Source: Pseudomonas sp. HN11
GTDB lineage: Bacteria; Pseudomonadota; Gammaproteobacteria; Pseudomonadales; Pseudomonadaceae
DNA: 64,000 bases
Reading direction: 5' to 3'
Assembly: GCF_021390155.1 (NCBI RefSeq)
Contig: NZ_CP089985.1
Location: 879,001-943,000 of the forward strand
The notes under the pieces are model-generated. The model made no database searches. It was not told where the DNA came from and worked only from the letters and a program-made list of their open reading frames with translations. Shown here piece after piece: positions 1-7,761 of the stretch (position 1 is the stretch's first letter; every line of letters starts with the position of its first letter). The position numbers and the translations under genes were made by a program.

Positions 1-1588
1 TTACCCGCTGCGTGGCGAGTCCTCGGCCATTGAGCGCCAGCGCCTGCACAGCGCCCTGGCCGAAGTGCGCCGTGATATCCAGGGCCTGATCGAACGCAGC
101 CAATCCAAAGCGATCCGCGAGATTTTCATCACCCACCAGGAAATGCTCGACGACCCGGAACTCACCGACGAGGTCGACACCCGCCTCAAGCAGGGCGAGA
201 GCGCTGAAGCGGCGTGGATGAGCGTGATCGAAGGCGCCGCCAAGCAGCAGGAATCGCTGCAGGACGCATTGCTCGCCGAGCGTGCCGCCGACCTGCGTGA
301 CATTGGCCGCCGAGTGCTGGCACAACTCTGTGGCGTCGAAACCGTCCAGGAACCGATCGAACCCTACATTCTGGTGATGGACGAAGTCGGTCCGTCCGAT
401 GTGGCCCGACTGGACCCGACGCGCGTCGCCGGCATCCTCACCGCCCGTGGTGGCGCGACGGCCCACAGCGCCATTGTCGCCCGCGCCCTCGGGATTCCCG
501 CGCTGGTGGGCGCCGGGCCGGCGGTGTTGCTGTTGGCCGCCGGTACGCCGTTGTTGCTGGATGGCCAGCGCGGTCGCCTGCATGTGGACGCCGACGCTGC
601 TACCCTGCAGCGTGCGACTGTCGAGCGCGACACCCGCGAACAACGTCTGCAAGCCGCCTCGGCGCAGCGCCATGAACCGGCACTGACCCGCGACGGGCAT
701 GCCGTTGAAGTGTTCGCCAACATCGGCGAAAGCGCCGGCGTCGCCAGCGCAGTGGAGCAGGGCGCCGAAGGCATCGGTTTGCTGCGCACCGAACTGATCT
801 TTATGGCCCACCCGCAAGCACCGGATGAGGCCACCCAGGAAGCCGAATACCGTCGGGTTCTCGATGGCCTCGCCGGTCGCCCATTGGTGGTGCGCACCCT
901 CGATGTGGGCGGCGACAAACCACTGCCTTATTGGCCGATCGCCCAGGAAGAAAACCCTTTCCTTGGCGTGCGCGGCATTCGTCTGACCTTGCAACGTCCG
1001 CAGATCATGGAAGCGCAACTTCGGGCACTGCTGCGCTCGGCGGACAACCGCCCGCTGCGCATCATGTTCCCCATGGTCGGCAGCGTCGATGAATGGCGTG
1101 CGGCCCGCGACATGACCGAGCGCCTGCGCCTGGAAATCCCGGTGGCGGACCTGCAACTGGGCATCATGATCGAAGTGCCGTCGGCCGCTTTGCTCGCACC
1201 GGTATTGGCCAAGGAGGTTGACTTCTTCAGCGTCGGCACCAACGACCTGACCCAGTACACCCTGGCCATCGACCGTGGCCACCCGACGCTGTCCGCCCAG
1301 GCCGATGGCCTGCACCCGGCGGTGTTGCAATTGATCGACATCACCGTGCGCGCTGCCCATGCCCATGGCAAGTGGGTCGGCGTGTGCGGCGAGTTGGCGG
1401 CGGACCCGCTGGCGGTGCCGGTGCTGGTTGGCCTGGGTGTTGATGAGCTGAGTGTGTCGGCCCGCAGTATTCCCGAAGTGAAGGCGCGCGTGCGCGAATT
1501 CAGTCTGAGCGAGGCCCAGGGCCTGGCGCAACAAGCACTGGCGGTGGGCTCGCCCGCCGAAGTGCGAGCCCTAGTGGAGGCCGTGTAG
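1..1588 (+). CDS. fruB: Fructose PTS multiphosphoryl protein, enzyme I part (5' end outside window)
   Basis: The reading frame is open from base 2, so the gene starts upstream of the window and only the C-terminal ~528 residues are seen. They form a PTS enzyme I: the phosphohistidine motif GGATAHSAIVAR has its His codon at 464-466, followed by the PEP-binding barrel with LLRTELIF, MFPMV and DFFSVGTNDLTQY, and the catalytic Cys loop CGELAADP at 1385-1387. Enzyme I takes phosphate from phosphoenolpyruvate and passes it to HPr. In pseudomonads the fructose system fuses EIIA, HPr and EI in one protein of about 950 residues; the EIIA and HPr parts would lie before the window. The stop codon abuts the fruK start, so fruB-fruK-fruA is one operon. 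Calling it fruB rather than a stand-alone ptsI or ptsP rests on the following fruK and fruA. Confidence 0.93.
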   Translation, partial: YPLRGESSAIERQRLHSALAEVRRDIQGLIERSQSKAIREIFITHQEMLDDPELTDEVDTRLKQGESAEAAWMSVIEGAAKQQESLQDALLAERAADLRDIGRRVLAQLCGVETVQEPIEPYILVMDEVGPSDVARLDPTRVAGILTARGGATAHSAIVARALGIPALVGAGPAVLLLAAGTPLLLDGQRGRLHVDADAATLQRATVERDTREQRLQAASAQRHEPALTRDGHAVEVFANIGESAGVASAVEQGAEGIGLLRTELIFMAHPQAPDEATQEAEYRRVLDGLAGRPLVVRTLDVGGDKPLPYWPIAQEENPFLGVRGIRLTLQRPQIMEAQLRALLRSADNRPLRIMFPMVGSVDEWRAARDMTERLRLEIPVADLQLGIMIEVPSAALLAPVLAKEVDFFSVGTNDLTQYTLAIDRGHPTLSAQADGLHPAVLQLIDITVRAAHAHGKWVGVCGELAADPLAVPVLVGLGVDELSVSARSIPEVKARVREFSLSEAQGLAQQALAVGSPAEVRALVEAV

Positions 1589-2509
1589 ATGGCAAGGATT
1601 CTGACCCTGACGCTGAACCCGGCGTTGGACCTGACGGTACGCCTGGCGCGCCTGGAGCCGGGTGAAGTCAACCGCAGTGAAACCCTGCTGACCCATGCGG
1701 CCGGCAAGGGTGTGAATGTGGCGCAGGTATTGGCCGATCTGGGCCATTTTGTGAGCGTGGGTGGTTTTCTCGGTGCGGCAAACCCGCAGGCGTTCGACGT
1801 GCTGATCGCCAGCCGTGAGTTTGGCGACGCGTTTATTCGCGTGCCGGGCGAGACACGCAGCAACATCAAGATTGCCGAGCAGGATGGCCGGGTCACCGAC
1901 ATCAATGCGCCTGGGCCGCTGGTCAGTGAGGAGGCGCAAAAAGAGCTGCTCAAACTCATCGCCATCGTCGGTCCTGAATTCGATGCGGTGGTAGTGGCGG
2001 GCAGCTTGCCGCTGGGTGTCAGCCCTGAGTGGTTCCAGAGCATGCTGGAAAAAATCAAGGGCCTGGGTTTGAAAGTCGCCTTGGACACCAGCGGCGAAGC
2101 GCTGCGCGCCGGTCTGAAGGCAGGGCCGTGGATGGTCAAACCCAATTCCGAAGAGCTGGCCGATGCCCTGGGCCATTCTCCGGATGCAATCAGCCAGCTT
2201 CACCAGCAAGGCGTTGAACATGTGGTGGTTTCCGACGGCGCCGCGGGCGTGACCTGGTACAGCCCAGGCGCGTCGATGCACGCCACGCCGCCCAAGGTCG
2301 CGGTTGCCAGCACCGTGGGCGCGGGCGACTCGTTGCTGGCCGGGATGCTGCACGGTCTGCTCAGTGGCGATACACCGGAGCAGACTCTGCGCCGGGCTAC
2401 GGCGATTGCCGCGATGGCAGTGACGCAGATCGGCTTCGGTATCAGCGATCACGCGCAGTTGGCGCGTCTCGAAAGCGGCGTTCAAGTGCGCGCGCTGACA
2501 GAACAATAA
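1589..2509 (+). CDS. fruK: 1-phosphofructokinase
   Basis: A 306-residue PfkB-family sugar kinase that phosphorylates fructose 1-phosphate to fructose 1,6-bisphosphate, the step after PTS import of fructose. The N-terminus has the family pattern LTLNPALDLTV, the substrate motif GKGVNVAQVL lies near residue 40, and the PfkB signature with the catalytic Asp, TVGAGDSLLAGML, is near residue 243. Length is normal for FruK. The ATG follows the fruB stop directly (TAG then ATG), which suggests translational coupling. fruA starts 9 bases after the stop. The assignment is firm from both motifs and operon position. Confidence 0.96.
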   Translation: MARILTLTLNPALDLTVRLARLEPGEVNRSETLLTHAAGKGVNVAQVLADLGHFVSVGGFLGAANPQAFDVLIASREFGDAFIRVPGETRSNIKIAEQDGRVTDINAPGPLVSEEAQKELLKLIAIVGPEFDAVVVAGSLPLGVSPEWFQSMLEKIKGLGLKVALDTSGEALRAGLKAGPWMVKPNSEELADALGHSPDAISQLHQQGVEHVVVSDGAAGVTWYSPGASMHATPPKVAVASTVGAGDSLLAGMLHGLLSGDTPEQTLRRATAIAAMAVTQIGFGISDHAQLARLESGVQVRALTEQ

Positions 2510-2517
2510 GAGGGTTT

Positions 2518-4227
2518 GTGATGAAGTTAGCCATTGTTACCGCCTGCCCGAACGGTATGGTCACCAGTGTGCTGTGCGCCCGCTTGTTGGACGCCGCCGC
2601 GCAACGTCAAGGCTGGAGCACCAGCGTGGAAGTGGTGGATGTGCAGCGCCCGGAGCGCCAGTTGTCCCAGGCCACGATCGACGACGCCGAATGGGTGTTG
2701 TTGGTCAGCAGTACCCCGGTTGAAATGCAGCGGTTTGTCGGTAAGCGCGTGTTCCAGAGCACGCCGGCCCAGGCGCTGGCGGATGTCGACGCCGTATTGC
2801 GTCGCGGCGCCGAAGAGGCGCAGGTGTATGTTGCTACGCAGCAGGCTACCAAAAATGCGCCACGCATCGTTGCCATTACCGCATGCCCTACCGGCGTCGC
2901 CCACACGTTCATGGCTGCCGAAGCCTTGCAGCAGACGGCCAAGCGTTTGGGCTATGACTTGCAGGTCGAGACCCAAGGCTCGGTGGGTGCGCGTACACCG
3001 CTGAGCCCCCAAGCCATCGCCGATGCTGACGTGGTGTTGCTGGCTGCTGATATCGAGGTCGCCACCGAGCGCTTTGCCGGCAAGAAGATCTACCGTTGCG
3101 GCACCGGCATCGCCCTCAAGCAGTCCGAAGCCACGCTCAACAAGGCCCTGACCGAAGGTGCGGTAGAAAACGCGGCCAGCGGTGCAGTCGCCAAGAAAGA
3201 AAAAACCGGCATCTATAAGCATCTGCTGACCGGTGTGTCGTTCATGTTGCCGATGGTGGTGGCGGGCGGGTTGTTGATCGCTTTGTCGTTCGTGTTCGGC
3301 ATTCACGCGTTTGAACAGGAAGGCACACTGGCCGCCGCATTAAAAACCGTGGGTGACCGCGCCTTCATGTTGATGGTGCCGTTGCTGGCGGGTTACATCG
3401 CCTACTCGATTGCCGACCGCCCCGGCATTGCCCCCGGCATGATTGGCGGTTTGTTGGCGGGCACTTTGGGCGCGGGTTTCATCGGCGGCATCCTCGCCGG
3501 TTTTCTCGCCGGCTACTGTGTCAAATTCATCTCCCGTGCGGTGCAATTGCCGCAGAGCCTGGAAGCACTCAAGCCGATTTTGATCATCCCGTTGCTGGCG
3601 AGCCTGTTTACCGGCCTGGCGATGATCTACCTGGTTGGCCCGCCGGTGGCGCGTCTGCTCACGGGCCTCACTGACTTTCTCAGCACCATGGGCACCACCA
3701 ACGCGGTGCTGCTGGGCATTTTGTTGGGCGGCATGATGTGTGTCGATCTGGGTGGGCCGATCAATAAAGCGGCGTATGCGTTTTCCGTCGGATTGCTGGC
3801 GGCGTCCAGTGGTGCGCCCATGGCGGCGACCATGGCGGCGGGTATGGTGCCGCCGATTGGCATGGGCATCGCCACCTTCCTGGCCCGTCGCAAGTTCGCC
3901 CAGACCGAACGCGAGGCCGGCAAGGCAGCGATGATTCTCGGCCTGTGCTTTATCTCGGAGGGCGCGATTCCATTTGCTGCCAAGGACCCGTTGCGCGTAA
4001 TCCCGGCCAGCATTGCCGGCGGCGCGCTGACCGGAGCACTGTCGATGTACTTTGGCTGCAAACTGGCTGCGCCCCATGGCGGCCTGTTTGTATTGGTGAT
4101 TCCGAATGCGATGAACCACGCGCTGCTGTATTTGCTGGCAATCGTTGCCGGTAGCCTGTTGACGGGGATGGTGTACGCGTTGATCAAACGTCCGGAAGCT
4201 GTCGAACTGGCTGTCGCGCCAACCTGA
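2518..4227 (+). CDS. fruA: Fructose PTS permease, EIIBC component
   Basis: A 569-residue inner-membrane protein that imports fructose and phosphorylates it to fructose 1-phosphate. Two EIIB-like domains come first: the N-terminal copy (about 1-100) carries TACPNGMVTS near residue 10, and the second (about 117-215) carries the phosphorylation motif TACPTGVAHTFMAAEAL with Cys123. A charged linker (about 220-235) leads to the membrane EIIC domain (about 235-560), with many hydrophobic segments and the loop GGPINKAAYAF. The end of the domain has FISEGAIPFAAKDP, typical of fructose/mannitol EIIC. The start has RBS AGAGGG 9 bases upstream. It is the last gene of the operon; an 8-bp perfect hairpin follows at 4301-4320. 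Confidence 0.95.
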   Translation: MMKLAIVTACPNGMVTSVLCARLLDAAAQRQGWSTSVEVVDVQRPERQLSQATIDDAEWVLLVSSTPVEMQRFVGKRVFQSTPAQALADVDAVLRRGAEEAQVYVATQQATKNAPRIVAITACPTGVAHTFMAAEALQQTAKRLGYDLQVETQGSVGARTPLSPQAIADADVVLLAADIEVATERFAGKKIYRCGTGIALKQSEATLNKALTEGAVENAASGAVAKKEKTGIYKHLLTGVSFMLPMVVAGGLLIALSFVFGIHAFEQEGTLAAALKTVGDRAFMLMVPLLAGYIAYSIADRPGIAPGMIGGLLAGTLGAGFIGGILAGFLAGYCVKFISRAVQLPQSLEALKPILIIPLLASLFTGLAMIYLVGPPVARLLTGLTDFLSTMGTTNAVLLGILLGGMMCVDLGGPINKAAYAFSVGLLAASSGAPMAATMAAGMVPPIGMGIATFLARRKFAQTEREAGKAAMILGLCFISEGAIPFAAKDPLRVIPASIAGGALTGALSMYFGCKLAAPHGGLFVLVIPNAMNHALLYLLAIVAGSLLTGMVYALIKRPEAVELAVAPT

Positions 4228-4300
4228 TGGCACGCGCCGGCAATAGGGGCACTGCGCTGTAGCTACGCCCGGGTGGTCGCGGTTGCACATCGGCATGGAA

Positions 4301-4320
4301 CGGCGACCTCTGGGTCGCCG
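4301..4320. terminator. Hairpin between convergent fruA and LysR gene
   Basis: CGGCGACC and GGTCGCCG form a perfect 8-bp stem with a 4-base loop in the 108-base gap between two convergent genes. No U-run follows on either strand, so it may be a weak terminator or an RNA end-stabilising hairpin. Confidence 0.4.
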
Positions 4321-4335
4321 GGTGCCTCAAGGGTG

Positions 4336-5277
4336 TCACGTTCGTCTAAGCCCCCCTAATATGCCACCCACTGGTGTCAGGCTGGCGGTCAATGCGTCCA
4401 GCAAGGCACTGACCTTTGGCAGCGACTGACGGCTTTTGACCCAGGCAAGGTTGATCGGGATGCCCTCGGTGGCCAGATGGGGCAATACTTCCACCAATGT
4501 TCCTTCTTCCAACTGCTGATTAATCAGCCACGATGGCAATTGCGCGATACCACAGCCCGCCAGTACCGCCATCAACAAACCTTCGCCATTGCCGATCACC
4601 AACCGGGCGGGTACCGGCTGGCGTTTAATGGCGCCAGGATGGTCCCCTGCAAAACTCCACGGGGTGATATTGCCATCCACCCAGCCATAGGCGATGCACT
4701 GGTGATGCTCCAGGTCCTGCTCCGTGAGTGGCATGCCGTGCTTGGCCAAATAGCTTGGGGATGCACAGAAGGTATGCCACTCACTGGCCAGGTAACGGTG
4801 GCCCACTCTTTCGGGCCAGACATCGGCGCCGCCAATGCGCACGACCACGTCCACGCCCTCCTGGAACGGGTCGATCAACCCGTCGGAGAACGTGATATGC
4901 GGTATCAGCAGCGGATGATCCTGCATGAACCGCAGGAGCGTCGGTAGCACTTGTGCGCGGCCGAATGCGCCGGGAAGGTCGATTCGAATACGGCCACGTG
5001 GCTCGATATTGTCGACTTGCAGTGACAACTCTGCCTCTTCAAGGTCGGCGAGCACACCGATGCAGGTGCGATAGAACGCGATCCCCGCATCGGTCAGCGC
5101 CAGGCGTCGGGTAGTGCGTTGAAAAAGCCGAGTGCCCAATCGGGTCTCCAGCCGGGCGACACTTTTACTGATAGCGGAGCCTGTCAAATTCATTCTCTCG
5201 GCAGCGGCCTTGAAGCTGCCGGTTTCCGAGACGCAAACGAACACATCAATCCCTTTCAAGCGCTCCGAGGAAAACAT
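4336..5277 (-). CDS. LysR-family transcriptional regulator
   Basis: A 313-residue LysR regulator. The N-terminal helix-turn-helix (about 3-62) contains VSETGSFKAAAERMNLTGSAIS and the wing LETRLGTRLFQRTTRRLALTDAG. The effector-binding domain follows, with the FSDGLIDPFQEGVDVVVRIG stretch typical of the CrgA/DhcR-like subgroup that recognises small aromatic or quinone-like effectors in other species. ATG at 5277 is preferred over GTG at 5283 because AGGG lies 7 bases before it. It is divergent from the accessory cluster beginning at 5727 and convergent with fruA. LysR regulators often control a divergent neighbour, so the cluster is the likely target (inference). The effector is unknown. Confidence 0.85.
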   Translation of the reverse strand: MFSSERLKGIDVFVCVSETGSFKAAAERMNLTGSAISKSVARLETRLGTRLFQRTTRRLALTDAGIAFYRTCIGVLADLEEAELSLQVDNIEPRGRIRIDLPGAFGRAQVLPTLLRFMQDHPLLIPHITFSDGLIDPFQEGVDVVVRIGGADVWPERVGHRYLASEWHTFCASPSYLAKHGMPLTEQDLEHHQCIAYGWVDGNITPWSFAGDHPGAIKRQPVPARLVIGNGEGLLMAVLAGCGIAQLPSWLINQQLEEGTLVEVLPHLATEGIPINLAWVKSRQSLPKVSALLDALTASLTPVGGILGGLRRT

Positions 5278-5726
5278 ACGCACCCTGTATCCATGAATTC
5301 AGTTCCACCTATCTGGTAAAAATTATCATAAATCAGAACGTGGCACGGCGGTAAGCTAGACGCACGAATACCTGTCAGTGATTCGCTATTAGCAATGTCA
5401 TAAAAATGACCTATTGATCGACGAGGCGAGAATGCTGGTCACCTTTAAAAGAAACCTGACGACGTTAAGTGCTCTTTCTCGGCACTTCGCCTATCGACCC
5501 CTTTACGAGCAATTACCGGGTCTCCTGTTTATGGCGTGGTATTGCTTCACCTCCCCGAGCATTCTCATGCAGCAGGAATAGGGCAAAACTCCTTTCAAGT
5601 GACCGATGGCATCTCCCCTGTAGGGCGCTATTGCGTGGAAGAAATCGGTCGCAAACACCGAAACCAGGTGTGCTTTTTTATCGGTAAGCGGTTTGTGCGC
5701 AAACTATTGTCATCAAGGAGGAATAA
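5278..5726. other. Intergenic control region between LysR gene and accessory cluster
   Basis: A 449-base divergent region, visibly A+T-rich at 5310-5420. It holds short A/T tracts such as AAAATTATCATAAAT near 5317-5331 that could contain the LysR promoter and operator, but no clear -35/-10 pair was found. Two short overlapping open frames fall inside: ATG 5432-5584 and GTG 5536-5769. Just before the first cluster gene there is a strong RBS AAGGAGG at 5715-5721. Confidence 0.5.
5432..5584 (+). CDS. Possible 50-residue leader ORF upstream of the accessory cluster
   Basis: An ATG at 5432 with GAGG a few bases upstream opens a 50-codon frame ending at TAG 5582-5584. The product begins MLVTFKRNLTTLSALSRHF and has a moderately hydrophobic C-terminal half (LPGLLFMAWYCF). 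In the +1 frame a GTG-started frame (5536-5769) overlaps its end and runs into the next gene. No family is recognised. It could be a leader peptide, a remnant of a frameshifted gene, or chance. Low confidence. Confidence 0.22.
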
Positions 5727-6689
5727 ATGCTTTCCAAGGAAGTTTATACACTGGCATGTGCAGGGTTGAAAAAGTTGGCACTTAACCAGGAGTGTCGTGA
5801 CGCGTTCGATAAAAACTCTTTGTTTTTCAGGTTGTTCGAGCGCGCTGCGCATCGCTACATTATCGCGTCGGACGCACAGGAACTGAGCCGCAAGTTGCAG
5901 GTGCTCGCCTTAAAAGGCTATCAACTGGGTGTTGAATATGTGGGTGAAGAAAATCATGATCCCCAGGTTGTAAAAAGTTTCGTCAGCGAGTACCTGAATG
6001 CCATCCAAGGGTTTGCCCGCGCTGGTTTAAAACCGCAGTTGGGGTTTGATCTAAGTGCTGTGGGCATGCTCATTTCCCAGGAAACGGCTTATCACAATGC
6101 TGCCACTATTTTGTCGGCGGCGGCTGAACACGACATCCCCGTCATGATCAGCATGGAGCACTCTTCGGCCGTCGATAAGATTTTTGAAGTATATGCCGAA
6201 CTTGCCCCGGCTCATCATAATGTCGGTATTACCGTGCAGGCGCATTTGCATAGAACTGTCGAGGATTTGCCGCGCATCATCAGCTATGGACGTAAAGTCA
6301 GATTGGTCAAAGGCGTTTACAACGAGTCACCCGAAGTTGCGCTGCCCCGTGGTGAAGAACTGGATAAACGCTACCTGACGTTACTTGATGACTTACTGGC
6401 CGCCCATGTGTCGGTAAGTTGCGCGACGCAAGATCCAAACTTGATCAAGCGTCTTTTCGACGGTGCTTATCACTCGAAGATCGATGAACTGGAAATGCTC
6501 CACGGCGTGCAACCGGAGGTGTTGCGCCGCGCCAAGGACGAAGGCCTGACCTGCCGGATTGCCGCCGTGTATGGCGATAGCTGGTACCTGCATTTCCTGC
6601 ATCGCCTGGCGGAATCGCCAGACAACGTCCTTGAGGCACTCGCCGACTTCTACGACCCCTCTCGTATCACCTTTGGCGCTGGTTATTAA
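5727..6689 (+). CDS. Proline dehydrogenase family flavoenzyme (PRODH-like), cluster gene 1
   Basis: A 320-residue protein resembling single-domain bacterial proline dehydrogenases, which use an FAD-binding barrel to oxidise L-proline to pyrroline-5-carboxylate. Visible landmarks: GFDLSAVGMLIS (near 110), HLHRTVEDLPRII with the strand VRLVKGVYNE (near 190-205), SCATQDPNLIKRL (near 231-243) and the C-terminal block AAVYGDSWYLHFLHRLAESP (279-298). Family PRODHs usually have an Arg-Arg pair in that last block that binds the substrate carboxylate; here it reads His292-Arg293, so the substrate may not be proline. The RBS AAGGAGG at 5715 is strong. The next gene starts 10 bases after the stop. The catabolic bifunctional PutA is about four times longer, so this is not the housekeeping enzyme. 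Confidence 0.8.
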   Translation: MLSKEVYTLACAGLKKLALNQECRDAFDKNSLFFRLFERAAHRYIIASDAQELSRKLQVLALKGYQLGVEYVGEENHDPQVVKSFVSEYLNAIQGFARAGLKPQLGFDLSAVGMLISQETAYHNAATILSAAAEHDIPVMISMEHSSAVDKIFEVYAELAPAHHNVGITVQAHLHRTVEDLPRIISYGRKVRLVKGVYNESPEVALPRGEELDKRYLTLLDDLLAAHVSVSCATQDPNLIKRLFDGAYHSKIDELEMLHGVQPEVLRRAKDEGLTCRIAAVYGDSWYLHFLHRLAESPDNVLEALADFYDPSRITFGAGY

Positions 6690-6699
6690 CGGAGCAGTT

Positions 6700-7761
6700 A
6701 TGTTTATCGATCTCAGAAGCGATACGGTCACCAAGCCAACGGAAGGCATGCGCAAAGCTATTTACCAGGCGGAAGTCGGGGATGAATGTTTCGGCGAAGA
6801 CCCGAGTGTGCGTGCACTTGAAGAGTTCTGTGCCCATTACTTTCAGAAGGAAGCGGCGCTCTTCACCACGGGTGGCACACTGAGTAACCAGTTGGCAATC
6901 AAGTCCCTTACCCAGCCGGGTGATGAAATTTTTCTGGATGCCTCATACCACATCAACTATTACGAGGCCGCCGCTACCTCGGCGTTTTCCGGGGTCAACT
7001 TCTCATTGTCGTCCCACGACAACGGGTTGTTTGATGTCAGTGATCTGCAAAAGCTGTATGCCTCGCGCTGCCGTTGGAATCAGAATTACGCCTTGCCGCG
7101 CGTGGTGGTGATTGAAAACACCCTTGGATGCAAAGGCGGGGCGATTTTTCCTCTGGCGCAGATGAACGAAGTTTTCGGTTATGCCAAGACTATCGACGCC
7201 TATCGTTACCTGGATGGTGCCCGCATCCTGCATGCCTCTATCGCTTCGGGCATTGATGTGACGTCCTATACGGAAAACGCCGACCTCATGTCCATGTGTT
7301 TGTCCAAGGCCCTTGGCGCACCCGTCGGTTCGATCATGGTGGGTTCCAAAGAGCTGATACAACGCGCCAAGAAGTACCGTAAATGGTTTGGCGGCGATCT
7401 TCATCAGGCCGGCATGATGGCCGCTGCCGGGCTCTATGCGATGCACAATAATATTGAACGCCTGGCCGAAGATCATGAGCATGCGGCCCTGCTGCACCGT
7501 TTGCTCAGCGATATCGAAGAGACGCCTGCGTACTACAAGGGGACCAATATGGTGACCCTGGATATTTCTGCGCTGGGTATCACACCGATGCAATTCGGTA
7601 CGCACCTGAGCCAACAAGGTGTCGGCGGCCTGCCCTATAACGCGAGGGAAATGCGTTTTATGCCGCATATCAATATCAGCCGCGCCGACGTCCTCAAGGC
7701 GGCGGGGATAATCAAAGCCGCCGTGCGTGAATTGAGTTCAACACGGGAGGCCGTCAAATGA
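6700..7761 (+). CDS. Threonine aldolase / beta-eliminating lyase family PLP enzyme, cluster gene 2
   Basis: A 353-residue fold-type I PLP enzyme. The start FIDLRSDTVTKPTEGMRKA is the canonical N-terminus of low-specificity L-threonine aldolases, which cleave beta-hydroxy amino acids to glycine plus an aldehyde, or run in the reverse direction. Further landmarks are GDECFGEDPSVRALEE, the ENTLGCKGG loop, the PLP-phosphate region LDGARIL and the Schiff-base Lys203 in MCLSKALGAPVGS. The first ATG, at 6700, has GGAG 6 bases upstream (6691-6694). The gene lies 10 bases after gene 1 and its TGA overlaps the ATG of gene 3 (ATGA). In this setting it could build or trim a beta-hydroxy amino acid for the pathway (inference). 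Confidence 0.85.
   Translation: MFIDLRSDTVTKPTEGMRKAIYQAEVGDECFGEDPSVRALEEFCAHYFQKEAALFTTGGTLSNQLAIKSLTQPGDEIFLDASYHINYYEAAATSAFSGVNFSLSSHDNGLFDVSDLQKLYASRCRWNQNYALPRVVVIENTLGCKGGAIFPLAQMNEVFGYAKTIDAYRYLDGARILHASIASGIDVTSYTENADLMSMCLSKALGAPVGSIMVGSKELIQRAKKYRKWFGGDLHQAGMMAAAGLYAMHNNIERLAEDHEHAALLHRLLSDIEETPAYYKGTNMVTLDISALGITPMQFGTHLSQQGVGGLPYNAREMRFMPHINISRADVLKAAGIIKAAVRELSSTREAVK

Noticed and set aside
928..2506. Minus-strand frames opposite fruB and fruK
   Set aside because: Antisense shadows in a high-G+C operon; no start signals or motifs.
5727..6689. Idea that the PRODH-like gene is a truncated putA
   Set aside because: The frame starts with a strong RBS and ends naturally at the usual monofunctional PRODH end; no aldehyde-dehydrogenase remnant follows.
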